Below, piece after piece: positions 33,126 through 47,547 of a DNA stretch of 64,000 nucleotides. The translations under genes were made by a program, and so were the position numbers. How positions within the stretch are numbered: position 1 is the stretch's first letter; every line of letters begins with the position of its first letter. Origin of the DNA: Pirellulaceae bacterium (GTDB taxonomy: Bacteria > Planctomycetota > Planctomycetia > Pirellulales > Pirellulaceae); the NCBI GenBank assembly GCA_022448315.1, contig JAKVCA010000022.1, positions 1-64,000 of the forward strand, given 5' to 3'. Below the pieces are notes generated by a model, which was given only the letters and a program-made list of their open reading frames with translations, had not been told where the DNA came from and searched no databases.

Positions 33126-33533
33126 ATGTCTGACAGCGCAACCATCGAGGTTTCAGCGGAACTCAAAGAACTGGGTGATAAAATCGCTGAATTGACCTTG
33201 AAAGATGCCAAGGGCCTGAGCGATTACTTGAAGGAAGAGCACGGCATTGAGCCCGCTGCTGGTGGTGGAGCCGTTGTAATGGCCGCCGGTGGTGGCGGTG
33301 GCGGTGAAGCTGCTGAAGAAAAGACCGAGTTCGACGTTGTCATGACCGGATTCGGCGACAAGAAGCTCGAAGTCGTCAAAGTGGTCAAAAACTTGACCGG
33401 CGCCTCCCTCATGGAAGCCAAGAAGATGGTCGAAGGGGTTCCCACCACACTTAAGGAAGGTGTGAGTAAAGAGGAAGCCGAAAAGGTGAAAGAAGAAGTC
33501 GAAAAAGCTGGTGCTTCTGTCGAACTTAAGTAG
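33126..33533 (+). CDS. rplL: 50S ribosomal protein L7/L12
   Basis: 135 residues, somewhat longer than the E. coli protein because the hinge is extended and very Gly-rich ([20 protein letters not shown]). The C-terminal factor-binding domain is standard ([32 protein letters not shown]). It recruits translation GTPases. An AAGGAA-type ribosome site lies just before the ATG. Confidence 0.98.
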   Translation: MSDSATIEVSAELKELGDKIAELTLKDAKGLSDYLKEEHGIEPAAGGGAVVMAAGGGGGGEAAEEKTEFDVVMTGFGDKKLEVVKVVKNLTGASLMEAKKMVEGVPTTLKEGVSKEEAEKVKEEVEKAGASVELK

Positions 33534-33570
33534 CCGAACGAGTTTAGATGCGATACAACAGATAGGGTTG

Positions 33571-33605
33571 CGTTCCGAGATTGAGTCTCGGAGCGTGCCC
33601 TTTTT
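33571..33605 (+). terminator. rplL-rpoB attenuator
   Basis: CGTTCCGAGA (33571-33580) pairs with TCTCGGAGCG (33586-33595), one G-T pair, followed after GTGCCC... by TTTTT at 33601-33605. The T-run is offset by five bases, so it may be a partial terminator, as between rplL and rpoB in E. coli. A second hairpin CAGCGCT/AGCGCTG (33671-33689) lies farther along the rpoB leader. Confidence 0.65.
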
Positions 33606-33785
33606 GGATTCTGACAAGCCCTCTATCTTACGAATCCTCGCGTGACACAGCGATCCGGTTTTTGCAATGGCAGCGCTTTTAGAGCGCTGAATTTGCGCGC
33701 TGAACGCATGTGCTCCATCGTTCCCCCTGTATTAGGCTCAGTCCACCCAGCAAACGCATTCCCTTGCTAAGGAGAAAGTGCGCTT

Positions 33786-36700
33786 ATGCCTGTTCCGGCC
33801 CAGCGACGTCTTGAACCCACTGAAGTCCGACGTTTTGGATCCTCACGTGATTATTCGGCGATCCCGGATCTAACCCAGATCCAAACCGTCAGCTACCATT
33901 CGTTTCTGCAACTCGGCGGCGATTCGGAAAAACGTAAGGACCACGGGATCGAAGGTGTGCTTAAAGAGATTTTCCCCGTGGAAAGCTACGATAAGCAGAT
34001 CACTCTGGAATACCTCCGCTACGAACTTGGCAAACCCCGTTATACTCCGAACGAATGCCGTCAACTCCGGCTGACGTACGGACGACCTTTCCGAGTCTGG
34101 TTGCGTTTGACCAAAGATGAACCGATTGAGGAAGAGGTTTACCTGGGCGATATTCCCGTCATGCTGGGTGGTGGCGAATTCATCATCAATGGGGCCGAAC
34201 GTGTCGTTGTGAACCAGTTGCACCGAAGCCCTGGAATTGACTTCGTCCTCGAAGCCGAGGGGACATCGGACCGACGCATGCCGTCCTGCCGAGTGATTCC
34301 GGAACGGGGTAGCTGGATCGAAGTCAACGTCACCAAAAAAGATGCGTTGAGCGTTCGCATTGACCAGAGTGGCAAGTTTTCCGCCATGACGCTGCTGCGA
34401 GCGATGGATCCGAAGTTCAGTGAAGATGCTGATCTGATTCGCGCGTTCTACACTTCACAGAAGCAAAAGATTGTCGATGGTCGCAGCGCCGCGAAAATTG
34501 AAGGAAAGGTCGCCGTTGACGACGTGGTCTACCCGAGCAACTCAGATCGGGCGGGCGAGATCATTGTCGAAGCGGGCCAGAAGATCACGAAAAACGCAGC
34601 CGAGCTGATCTGCACCGCCGGTGTGAAGTCTGTCGAGGCCATCGAAGCACCGAAGGCGAGCCTGATCTTCAACTCGTTGGCAGAAGATACGACGAGCAGT
34701 CATGAAGAAGCATTGTTGCGTATCTACCAGCGACTTCGCCCAGGCAATCCTCCACAGCTGGAGAAGGCGCGAACGCTGTTCCACGAAAAATTCTTCGACA
34801 TCAATCGCTATCGGCTGGGTCGCGTGGGTCGATTCCGCATCAATCGAAAGCTGGACCTCAACGTTTCCGAAAGCGAGATGACACTTCGCCCTGAGGATTT
34901 GGTCGCAGCCGTATCGTATCTGCTGGAACTGATGACGCCCGGCTCACCCGCGAGAATCGATGACATCGATCACCTTGGAAATCGGCGCCTGCGTACGATC
35001 GAAGAATTGGCCTCCGACGAACTCCGAAAGGGCTTCCTCAAACTGCGTCGAACTGTTCAGGAACGCATGAGCTTGAAGGATGTCGAGGACATGACGCCTC
35101 GCTCGCTCGTGAATCCCAAGAGTATTTCCGCGGCAATCGAGTACTTCTTCGGGCGTGGTGAACTGTCGCAGGTCGTGGATCAGACCAATCCACTCTCCCA
35201 ACTCACTCACGAACGAAGACTTTCCGCACTCGGACCGGGCGGTTTGAATCGGAAACGTGCAGGTTTCGAGGTTCGAGATGTTCACATCTCGCACTATGGT
35301 CGAATTTGTCCGATCGAAACGCCGGAAGGTACCAACATCGGTTTGATCTCAAGCCTCGCCATTTACGCGGGCGTGGACGACTATGGCTTCCTTGTCACTC
35401 CTTATATGGAAGTGAAAAAGGGCAAGGTTCTCGAAGATATCGTCTGGCTTCGCGCGGATGAAGAAACCGAAGCGTTTGTAGCTCCTGCGGATACGCCCAC
35501 AGACGAGAAGGGGCAGATTGAAGGTTCGAAGCTCATGGCGGGGAATATCATTGCCCGGCACAAAGCGGACTTTGAACTCGTTGATCCCTCCAATGTCCAA
35601 TATATGGACGTGGCACCCAACCAAATGGTCGGTGTCTCGGCCGGATTGATTCCCTTCCTGGAACACGACGATGCAAACCGCGCACTGATGGGTTCAAACA
35701 TGCAGCGGCAGGCCGTGCCGTTGCTCGTGACTGAACCACCCATCGTTGGCACCGGCATGGAAGTCGAAGTTGCCCGCAACTCGGCCATGGTGGTCAAGGC
35801 GAGAAGGGCAGGGACAGTGGACTATGTCGACTCTGAAAAAATCGTTATCGGCAGCGACATGTATCCATTGCAGAAATACGTCGGGCTAAACGAAAGAACC
35901 TGCTTGAACCAAAGACCCGTCGTCGTACCCGGTCAAAAAGTCAAGCGTGGTGAAGTTCTAGCAGATGGGGCAGCGACCCAGAAGGGTGAGTTGGCGCTCG
36001 GCAGAAACGTACTTGTCGGATTCATGTCCTTTGACGGTTACAACTACGAAGATGCGATCATCATCAGTGAAGAACTTGTCAAAAAAGACACCTACACGTC
36101 CATTCACATCGAAGAGTTCGATGTCGAAATTCGCGAAACCAAACTCGGTCGCGAAGAGTTCACTCGAGACATCCCGAATGTGAGTGAAAAAGCACTACGC
36201 AATCTCGACGAGAATGGCATCGTTCGTGTCGGAACCTACGTACGCCCCGGGGACATCCTGGTCGGCAAAGTCTCACCGAAGAGCAAGACCGAGTTGACCC
36301 CTGAAGAAAAACTGTTGCACGCGATCTTCGGTCGAGCGGGCGAAGATGTGAAGAATGATTCTCTCGATGTCCCCTCGGGCATTGAAGGGATCATCATTGA
36401 CACCCACAAGTTCTCCCGTCGGATGGCGTTAACTGACGAAGAAAAGAAGGTCTTCGACAAAGAACTCAAAGACATCGAGTCCGAGGGCAACGAGCAGATT
36501 TCGCTGGTCTTCGGCAAAATGATCGAAGAGATGGAAGGTGTCGTTGGCAAGATCATTGCGGACGAAGACGGTGCTCCTCTGACTCGGGACCAGCACCCGA
36601 AGTTTGTTGCTGAAAAAGCCCAGAACTTCAGGTTGCTTCAGGTCACCGGTTCACTTCGCAGCGAAAACAAGATTTCTGATGTAAAAGCGTTGTACAAAGA

Positions 36701-37523
36701 GCATTGGCCCGCGGTTGAGCAAGCCATCGACGCTCGCGACCGAAAGCTGAACAGCCGACAACGCGGCGACGAACTGCGAAGTGGTGTGTTGCAGATGGTC
36801 AAAGTCTATGTCGCGACCAAACGCGTAATCAGCGTTGGTGACAAGATGGCCGGTCGTCACGGTAACAAGGGTGTGATTTCGAAAATCCTGCCTGTCGAAG
36901 ACATGCCGCACCTTGAAGACGGAACACCCTTGCAGATCCTTCTGAACCCCCTGGGTGTTCCGAGCCGCATGAATGTCGGCCAGATTCTCGAGACTCACTT
37001 GGGATGGGCCGGAGCACATAGCGGCTTTCAGGCGATCACGCCAGTATTCAACGGAGCGAGCGAGGAAACCATCAACGACTGCCTTGAGGAAGCGGGGCTA
37101 CCGCGCCACGGCAAGGCCAGGTTGATTGATGGTCGAACGGGCGAAAGCATGGATCAGGAAACCACGGTGGGCTACATCTACATGTTGAAGCTTCACCATT
37201 TGGTCGATGACAAAGTCCACGCTCGAAGCACTGGACCTTACTCACTGATCACGCAACAACCGCTCGGCGGAAAGGCACGTTTCGGCGGACAAAGATTTGG
37301 TGAAATGGAAGTTTGGGCACTGGAAGCTTATGGTGCCGCATACATCCTTCAAGAATTGTTGACGGTCAAGAGTGATGATGTGGAAGGACGAACGAAAATC
37401 TACGAGTCGATGGTCAAAGGCGAAAATACGCTCGAAGCAGGCACACCCGCAAGCTTCGACGTGCTTTGCAACGAGATCCGCGGCCTTGGATTGAACATTC
37501 AACTCGAGAAACGAAGAGTTTAA
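33786..37523 (+). CDS. rpoB: RNA polymerase beta subunit
   Basis: 1245 residues from ATG 33786, with a ribosome site AAGGAGAAAG. Conserved blocks are present: the rifampicin region ([20 protein letters not shown] then [18 protein letters not shown]), [54 protein letters not shown], and the C-terminal [20 protein letters not shown]. Residues equivalent to E. coli D516, H526 and S531 are retained, so no classic rifampicin-resistance change is evident. It forms the catalytic core with beta'. Confidence 0.99.
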   Translation: MPVPAQRRLEPTEVRRFGSSRDYSAIPDLTQIQTVSYHSFLQLGGDSEKRKDHGIEGVLKEIFPVESYDKQITLEYLRYELGKPRYTPNECRQLRLTYGRPFRVWLRLTKDEPIEEEVYLGDIPVMLGGGEFIINGAERVVVNQLHRSPGIDFVLEAEGTSDRRMPSCRVIPERGSWIEVNVTKKDALSVRIDQSGKFSAMTLLRAMDPKFSEDADLIRAFYTSQKQKIVDGRSAAKIEGKVAVDDVVYPSNSDRAGEIIVEAGQKITKNAAELICTAGVKSVEAIEAPKASLIFNSLAEDTTSSHEEALLRIYQRLRPGNPPQLEKARTLFHEKFFDINRYRLGRVGRFRINRKLDLNVSESEMTLRPEDLVAAVSYLLELMTPGSPARIDDIDHLGNRRLRTIEELASDELRKGFLKLRRTVQERMSLKDVEDMTPRSLVNPKSISAAIEYFFGRGELSQVVDQTNPLSQLTHERRLSALGPGGLNRKRAGFEVRDVHISHYGRICPIETPEGTNIGLISSLAIYAGVDDYGFLVTPYMEVKKGKVLEDIVWLRADEETEAFVAPADTPTDEKGQIEGSKLMAGNIIARHKADFELVDPSNVQYMDVAPNQMVGVSAGLIPFLEHDDANRALMGSNMQRQAVPLLVTEPPIVGTGMEVEVARNSAMVVKARRAGTVDYVDSEKIVIGSDMYPLQKYVGLNERTCLNQRPVVVPGQKVKRGEVLADGAATQKGELALGRNVLVGFMSFDGYNYEDAIIISEELVKKDTYTSIHIEEFDVEIRETKLGREEFTRDIPNVSEKALRNLDENGIVRVGTYVRPGDILVGKVSPKSKTELTPEEKLLHAIFGRAGEDVKNDSLDVPSGIEGIIIDTHKFSRRMALTDEEKKVFDKELKDIESEGNEQISLVFGKMIEEMEGVVGKIIADEDGAPLTRDQHPKFVAEKAQNFRLLQVTGSLRSENKISDVKALYKEHWPAVEQAIDARDRKLNSRQRGDELRSGVLQMVKVYVATKRVISVGDKMAGRHGNKGVISKILPVEDMPHLEDGTPLQILLNPLGVPSRMNVGQILETHLGWAGAHSGFQAITPVFNGASEETINDCLEEAGLPRHGKARLIDGRTGESMDQETTVGYIYMLKLHHLVDDKVHARSTGPYSLITQQPLGGKARFGGQRFGEMEVWALEAYGAAYILQELLTVKSDDVEGRTKIYESMVKGENTLEAGTPASFDVLCNEIRGLGLNIQLEKRRV

Positions 37524-37597
37524 TAGTTCCCACCGTCCGTCCTGAACTAACCACAAAATCAACACATCCGTGTTTGCACAAATAAGGAACCTCCCCC

Positions 37598-41932
<4,335 letters not shown>

Positions 41933-42018
41933 ACCCCCAAACCTGTACCTGAAGCTGGCGTGAAATCGGCCCTAAGGCTCCCTGTTTGGCCTTGGACCAC
42001 CTCGTACCATTTCAGGTG

Positions 42019-42046
42019 TTGACAACAATCCCCAAACCGTTATTCT
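42019..42046 (+). promoter_or_regulatory. rpsL promoter TTGACA-N16-TATTCT
   Basis: TTGACA (42019-42024) and TATTCT (42041-42046) are 16 nt apart, 70 nt before the rpsL start. It allows rpsL-rpsG expression independent of rpoBC. Confidence 0.75.
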
Positions 42047-42117
42047 GAGCAGTTTCCAGGTGGCAAAATGATGCCACCTGTGAATCCGTTTGGCAAAACC
42101 ATTTGAGTCTAAAGCCG

Positions 42118-42486
42118 ATGCCTACAATCAATCAATTGGTGCGAAAACCTCGGAAGAAGAAGCGCCAGTTTTCAAAAGCACCCGTCTTGGAGCGTTGCCC
42201 TCAGAAGCAGGGTGTTTGTCTTCAAGTTCGAACGATGACCCCGAAAAAGCCGAACTCGGCTTTGCGGAAGATCACTCGTGTGCGTTTGACCAACGGCAAA
42301 GAGGTGACGGTCTATATTCCTGGAGAAGGTCACAACCTTCAGGAACACTCGATTGTTCTGGTTCGCGGCGGCCGAGTGCGTGATCTACCAGGTGTACGGT
42401 ATCAGGTGGTTCGTGGTGCCATGGATACTCTTGGTGTGAGCAACCGTAAACAGTCACGCAGCCGTTACGGTGCGAAAAAGGGCTAG
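42118..42486 (+). CDS. rpsL: 30S ribosomal protein S12
   Basis: ATG 42118 gives 122 residues starting [17 protein letters not shown]; the frame continues upstream to 42103 only by chance. The decoding-centre loops are intact: [17 protein letters not shown] (with the Lys where streptomycin-resistance mutations occur) and [20 protein letters not shown]. No resistance-type substitution is evident. The ribosome site before it is weak. Confidence 0.98.
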   Translation: MPTINQLVRKPRKKKRQFSKAPVLERCPQKQGVCLQVRTMTPKKPNSALRKITRVRLTNGKEVTVYIPGEGHNLQEHSIVLVRGGRVRDLPGVRYQVVRGAMDTLGVSNRKQSRSRYGAKKG

Positions 42487-42593
42487 ATACGCGTAGCCCC
42501 CGCGAAGGCAGCCGAAATCCTCGCCCATGGTGGCGAACACCGGTTGAAAACTGAGTTAATCCAACGCTTATAAGCAGACAAGATTAGAACAAT

Positions 42594-43064
42594 ATGGGAA
42601 AGATCACCTCGAGTCGTGAGCAACTGAAACCGGACCCGAAGTTCGATTCGTTGCTGGCAAGCAAATTCATCAATTGCCTGATGTTGGACGGCAAAAAGTC
42701 GACCGCTCAGCGAGTATTCTACGATGCCTTGGATGAAATCCAGAAGAAGGTGCCAGATCAACCTTCCATCGAAGTATTCTCTCAGGCCGTTGAGAATGTG
42801 AAACCTTACATTGAGGTGCGATCCAAGAGAGTGGGCGGTGCATCCTATCAGGTGCCAATGCAGGTCAATCGAGCCCGCCAGCAATCGTTGGCGATTCGCT
42901 GGATCCTCAATGCCGTCCGCGAGAAGAAAGGTCGTCCCACCCACCTCAAGCTTTCCGACGAACTCCTGGCGGCGTTCAGGAAAGAGGGAGCTGCCATGAC
43001 GCGTCGTGAAAACACGCACCGAATGGCTGATGCGAACAAAGCTTTTGCTCACTTCGCCTGGTAA
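42594..43064 (+). CDS. rpsG: 30S ribosomal protein S7
   Basis: 156 residues. Family marks include [20 protein letters not shown], the ribosome-binding beta hairpin [20 protein letters not shown], and the C-terminal [20 protein letters not shown]. It nucleates the 30S head. It is co-transcribed with rpsL, and its transcript likely ends at the terminator at 43082-43119. Confidence 0.98.
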   Translation: MGKITSSREQLKPDPKFDSLLASKFINCLMLDGKKSTAQRVFYDALDEIQKKVPDQPSIEVFSQAVENVKPYIEVRSKRVGGASYQVPMQVNRARQQSLAIRWILNAVREKKGRPTHLKLSDELLAAFRKEGAAMTRRENTHRMADANKAFAHFAW

Positions 43065-43081
43065 GCTTCATGTGAACAAGC

Positions 43082-43119
43082 AAGCCGCGTCGATCTTCGG
43101 TCCACGCGGCTTTGTTTTT
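43082..43119 (+). terminator. intrinsic terminator after rpsG
   Basis: AAGCCGCGT (43082-43090) pairs with ACGCGGCTT (43104-43112), 13-nt loop, followed by TTTGTTTTT. It separates rpsL-rpsG from fusA. Confidence 0.88.
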
Positions 43120-43264
43120 GCGCCCACCGCTTATCAGGTCCAACCTGACAACACGAAGTCGATCCGTCAGATCTGGGCACGCCCAATCTGATTCGGTCAT
43201 CGCGTGGCACCCACCTTCACGCCTCGTTTTCGATTCTTGACTGTCTTCAGGGACCCATCTCGCC

Positions 43265-45352
43265 ATGATCCGTCAACCTGAGAAACTACGAAACATCGGT
43301 ATCATCGCTCATATCGACGCCGGCAAGACGACGGTCACTGAACGCATGCTCTTCCTCAGTGGCACCAAGCACAAAGTAGGTCGAGTCGATTACGGAAACA
43401 CCACGACGGATGATGACAAGGAAGAGCAGGAACGCGGCATCACCATCTTCTCGGCCTGCGTCACGTTCCCATGGAATGACATTCGTGTCAATCTTCTCGA
43501 CACCCCTGGCCATGTCGACTTTACCGCGGAAGTAGAGCGATGCCTACGCGTTCTCGACGGAGCCGTGGTGGTGTTCAGCGCCCGGGAAGGTGTTGAAGCT
43601 CAAAGCGAAACGGTTTGGCGTCAGGCAGACAAGTACGAGGTTCCAAGGATCGCGTTCATCAACAAAATGGACCGGGAGGGTGCCGAATTCGAGCGGGTCT
43701 TCGGCCAGATCAATGAGCGTCTGGGCGCGAACCCCTTGGCGATTGAAATACCTGTTGGAGAAGGCCCCTCTCACGTCACGAATCCTTTCCGCGGCGTCAT
43801 CGATCTGGTCCGAATGAAGCTCGTGACATACGAATTGGAATCTGAAGGCAAAGTCTTCAGCGAGCATGATGTTCCAGAAGATCAATTGGAAAACGCGTTG
43901 CTTTGGCGGGAGACGTTGATTGACGAACTCTCCAACCACAGCGAAAAGCTGATGGAACTGGCTTTAGGCGAACAAGAGATTCCAGAAGACTTGATTCATG
44001 AAGTCCTCAGAGAAGCAACGCTTTCGCGGAGCATTCAACCCGTGCTTTGTGGATCGGCACTTCATGGCATCGGAGTTCAACCGCTGCTTGATGGGGTCTG
44101 CCGTTATCTTCCAAGTCCTCTAGATGTTCCGTCGGTCCGTGGTACCAACCCTTTCAAGAAGAAGACCGAAGAAGAACGCAGCCCCTCGGAAAAAGATCCG
44201 TTCTGCGGATTGGTTTTCAAGGTACTGCCCGCCAAAACCGGGGACTTGTACTGGATTCGCGTTTACTCGGGGGCACTCAAGTCAAACTCAAGAATGCTCT
44301 GCCCCGGGAAAGACAAAAAAGAGAACGTGGCACAGTTGTGGCAAATTCACGCGACCAAGAAGGACCGAGATGGTCAGGTGGATGAGGTGGGTTTTGGGGA
44401 CATTGTCGGCGTGATTGGACCCCGATTCGCGATTACTGGGGATACGCTTTGCGACCCCAAAGCTCCGATTGAACTCGAGTCCATTTCCTTTCCCGAAACC
44501 GTTCTTGAGATGGCCATTGAGCCGGAATCAACGGCCGAACGGAAGAAATTGGCCGATACGCTCGAGATGCTCAAGCGTCAGGATCCAACCTTCAAGGCCA
44601 AAGAGAATGAGGAAACTGGCCAAACACTGATTGGGGGCATGGGAGAACTCCATCTGGAAGTCATCAAAAATCGGTTGCTTCGGGATTTCAATCTGGACGT
44701 CAAAGTTCACAAGCCGCGTGTCTCCTATCGAGAAACCATTGAAAATCGCATTGAAGTCACGGGCGAATGTCACCGCCAGATTGCAGGGCAACAACTCTTT
44801 GCCCGAGTCCGCGTCCGCATGGAACCTGCCGCGAACGATACCGCGATCGAGGTCAAAAATGGGGTCGAGCCGGAGGCTTTACCTGCAGAATTCTCGGAGG
44901 CCGCGTTGGTCGAATTGAAGGGTCGATGCGAAGGAGGCGGACCGATCGGCAGCTTCCCGCTGACCCAGTTGAAGGTCACGTTACTCGAAGGCGAAATGAA
45001 TTTGGAGCAATCCAACGAAACCGCATTCACGATCGCTGCCGCTGACGCGTTTGAGAAGGCGTTACACGCAGCGGGCCCTATCCTTTTGGAACCGGTTATG
45101 AAGCTGAGCATCACCACACCTGATGAATACTATGGCGATTTTATCGGCGACCTCTCTCAGAGGCGTTCGAAGATCGTAGAAACCGACAACCGGGGAGGAG
45201 TATCCGTCATCGAGGCTCACGCACCCTTGGCAGAGCTGTTCGGGTACAGCGGTGCAATGAGGAGCTTGAGTCAAGGCAGGGCAGGGGCCTCCATGGAACC
45301 GCTGGAATACGCGGCCGCTCCTCCCAGCGTGGCTTCAACCTTCGCTCTTTAG
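43265..45352 (+). CDS. fusA: elongation factor G (divergent, spd-type)
   Basis: 695 residues, the normal length. G-domain motifs: AHIDAGKTT, DTPGHVDFT, NKMD. Domain IV has SYRETI and a GGPIGSFPL loop, and the end (ELFGYSGAMRSLSQGRAGAS) is typical. Switch I reads NTTTDDDKEEQERGITIFSA, where standard EF-G has DWMEQEQERGITITSA. That points to the spdEFG-type subfamily described for spirochaetes and planctomycetes. A position behind rpsL-rpsG suggests it is the main translocase or its paralogue; another copy may exist elsewhere. A terminator lies before it, so it needs its own promoter. Confidence 0.93.
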   Translation: MIRQPEKLRNIGIIAHIDAGKTTVTERMLFLSGTKHKVGRVDYGNTTTDDDKEEQERGITIFSACVTFPWNDIRVNLLDTPGHVDFTAEVERCLRVLDGAVVVFSAREGVEAQSETVWRQADKYEVPRIAFINKMDREGAEFERVFGQINERLGANPLAIEIPVGEGPSHVTNPFRGVIDLVRMKLVTYELESEGKVFSEHDVPEDQLENALLWRETLIDELSNHSEKLMELALGEQEIPEDLIHEVLREATLSRSIQPVLCGSALHGIGVQPLLDGVCRYLPSPLDVPSVRGTNPFKKKTEEERSPSEKDPFCGLVFKVLPAKTGDLYWIRVYSGALKSNSRMLCPGKDKKENVAQLWQIHATKKDRDGQVDEVGFGDIVGVIGPRFAITGDTLCDPKAPIELESISFPETVLEMAIEPESTAERKKLADTLEMLKRQDPTFKAKENEETGQTLIGGMGELHLEVIKNRLLRDFNLDVKVHKPRVSYRETIENRIEVTGECHRQIAGQQLFARVRVRMEPAANDTAIEVKNGVEPEALPAEFSEAALVELKGRCEGGGPIGSFPLTQLKVTLLEGEMNLEQSNETAFTIAAADAFEKALHAAGPILLEPVMKLSITTPDEYYGDFIGDLSQRRSKIVETDNRGGVSVIEAHAPLAELFGYSGAMRSLSQGRAGASMEPLEYAAAPPSVASTFAL

Positions 45353-45374
45353 CTCACTTCAGGAGTCGTGCCCC

Positions 45375-46244
45375 TCAGCTTTCCGGCTGATGATCCTGCA
45401 GATTGGCGCCGCAGTACTTGCAGTGGATTGCATCGGCGTCATGACCTTCTGCCAAACACGCCGGACACACTTCGGTGGTCACCGAATGTTCGGGTTTGCG
45501 ATGAATGAACTCGGCTGAAACGAAACCGGTGGGAACGATAATCAAGCTGTACCCTAGAAGAATCAGGAGTGCTGAAAGGATCTTCCCGCCCGCCGTTTTA
45601 GGCACCACGTCGCCATACCCGACCGTCGTCATGGTCACCACGGCCCAGTACATGGATTGAGGAATCGAGGTAAATTGATCCTGATTCTGATCCTTCTCCA
45701 ACTGATACATCATGGTTCCCGCAATGGTCACGGCCACAAGAACGGTGGTGAGAAAGACAACGATTTTGTCTCTTGACTCCCAAACCGCCTGCCGCAACTC
45801 GGTCGCTCCATGCAGAAATCGCACCAACTTGAGGATGCGAAAGATTCGGAGCAAGCGAAAAGATCGAATGACGGCGAATGACTGCGCCCCACCGACGAAA
45901 AAACTCAAATAGGTTGGGAGGATCGACAACAGGTCGATGATCCCCAACAGACTCGAGGCGTACTTACGGGGTTTCGGCACGCAGAGTAATCTTAAGATGT
46001 ATTCGATACTGAAAAGAATGGTCATGATCCATTCAATACTGACCAGCAAGCCGTGGTAGTGCTTGTCCACGGACTCCACGGTCTCGAGCGAGATCGCAAG
46101 AATGCTGATCACGATCGCCGCCAAGAGTGCTAAATCAAACCCTCGACCCGCCGGCGTCTCCGCCTCGAAAATGATCTCATAGAGTTTTTGACGCCAGCCC
46201 ATGGGCGGCTTTTCGTTTGACAATTTCGCCGGTCCCGTTTGCAT
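45375..46244 (-). CDS. voltage-gated potassium channel-like protein with zinc ribbon
   Basis: 289 residues, six membrane segments. S4 carries regularly spaced arginines (RSFRLLRIFRILKLVRF, about 127-143). The pore loop has the K+ filter TTVGYGD (206-212). The C-terminal tail holds a zinc ribbon (Cys260, Cys263, Cys275, Cys278) that may assemble the tetramer or sense conditions. Start ATG 46244. It converges with fusA; the 22-nt gap holds no terminator. Inner-membrane ion channel; selectivity for K+ follows from the filter. Confidence 0.93.
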   Translation of the reverse strand: MQTGPAKLSNEKPPMGWRQKLYEIIFEAETPAGRGFDLALLAAIVISILAISLETVESVDKHYHGLLVSIEWIMTILFSIEYILRLLCVPKPRKYASSLLGIIDLLSILPTYLSFFVGGAQSFAVIRSFRLLRIFRILKLVRFLHGATELRQAVWESRDKIVVFLTTVLVAVTIAGTMMYQLEKDQNQDQFTSIPQSMYWAVVTMTTVGYGDVVPKTAGGKILSALLILLGYSLIIVPTGFVSAEFIHRKPEHSVTTEVCPACLAEGHDADAIHCKYCGANLQDHQPES

Positions 46245-47237
46245 CCCCTCGCACTCCTATCCGCTGTCATGGGTCAGCTGTGACTCGGGACGGTACTCCC
46301 GAATTCCCGATTGTGGTTCCCCGAACTTCCATCGTGGGTGAACGAACATCCAGTTTCAAGTCGGCCGTCAAAAGTGCGTTTCCCGCTGTAACGGACTGTC
46401 GGTTCTTACCCATGACGGGCGTCACAACCGCCTACGGGCTTTGGCCCAGAGACGCGGCAACAGCCTGAGACGCATGAAAACGGTCGGATCGGTAGGAAAT
46501 TTCGCCTCCCCAAGAAACGCGAAACGCGACGGGATAGCAGAGGCAAAGAAAGACTGGCACCCAGTATGCCCCGAAGGAAGCACTCGCTTCGGTCGTCTTT
46601 TCTTTAGCTGCGTATTCCCGTCGCGTTTCGACATAAACCGATTTCACTGCAGCCGGTCAAAAACCGCCTGCGGGTCGATCAAAGCCATCCTAACTTATCC
46701 CGACAACCTATCTATCGCCAAGCCCGAAAATTAAATTCACCCAATTACCCATTTCACCCATTACTACCCATACTCTGGGCGATAACTGGGCCGGAAATAC
46801 CGGCTGTGACGGTTACTCGCAGAATTTAGGCGTTTCAGGCCAACATCGCCAGACCTGCCCCGGGCTTCCGGTGCGGCAACCTCGCAACTTCTTAACTTTG
46901 CCGCTCGGGGTGAGCCGCTGGCAAAAATCGATTTCAGGGAAGAGCGAGATGGCAGAGAGAAGGCCCTCCTAAGACCGTTAGGAAAATCCTCTCAGCAAAG
47001 ACGGGTGGGGAGTATTTTTGGCTTGCTCAACTGAATCGTGTCTGCGTTACTCACCTCAGAAACCCGAGGTAACGCCTATGGCGATCGACAAGAAAAGCCG
47101 TACAATACGGCCGTCAGTCGTGTAATCAGGGGTGGAAGCCAAAGTCGCTGTTCACCTCGACACACCGACCGTGGAGAGAGGCGTGCGGTTCGATTTCATT
47201 GCAACCCACGTCGATTGATGCCCTCCACGGATCACGA
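46245..47237. other. 1-kb gene-free stretch with long hairpin
   Basis: No convincing gene. It holds the 110-nt hairpin at 46520-46630, a short run of ACCCATT-like repeats (46738-46772), a small hairpin GCGTTAC/GTAACGC (47043-47075) and GCCGTA/TACGGC around 47098-47113. The last 100 bp must contain the tRNA-Leu promoter; TACAAT at 47101-47106 could be a -10. Confidence 0.5.
46520..46630. repeat. long imperfect inverted repeat
   Basis: The first 15 bases of the left arm (46520-46534) match the end of the right arm (46616-46630) perfectly, and similarity continues with small gaps to 46554/46595. The loop holds a second hairpin CCGAAG/CTTCGG (46571-46576, 46587-46592). It may be a MITE-like repeat or a structured RNA. 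It is not followed by a T-run on either strand. Confidence 0.65.
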
Positions 47238-47320
47238 GGGGATGTGGCGGAACTGGCAGACGCGCTGGATTTAGGATCCAGTTCCTTTACGGAGTGCAGG
47301 TTCGATTCCTGTCATCCCCA
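47238..47320 (+). tRNA. tRNA-Leu (anticodon TAG)
   Basis: Class II tRNA, 83 nt; acceptor GGGGATG/CATCCCC; anticodon loop TTTAGGA reads TAG; T-loop TTCGATT; discriminator A. Confidence 0.97.
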
Positions 47321-47547
47321 CTCTTCAAACGACTTCTTTCATTGCTGACAGCGAACAACGCGCTTGATTAGGTTACGCTTGTTGAGGCGGCACTGGGCAG
47401 TCAACCAGACTGCTTAATCTTCGGCCCACGACCAACCTTTTGGGCTGCGAGGTCTCTTCTTTGGAGGGAGGAATCACCGCCAAAACATTGACACGGCCCC
47501 ACTTCGGACAGGCTCTCCGTGGTGGTGTGTCATGATCCAAAATGCTT

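Noticed and set aside
46738-46772. ACCCATT-like short repeats, considered as a CRISPR or iteron array
   Set aside because: Units are too short and irregular, no spacers of constant length, no cas or replication genes nearby.
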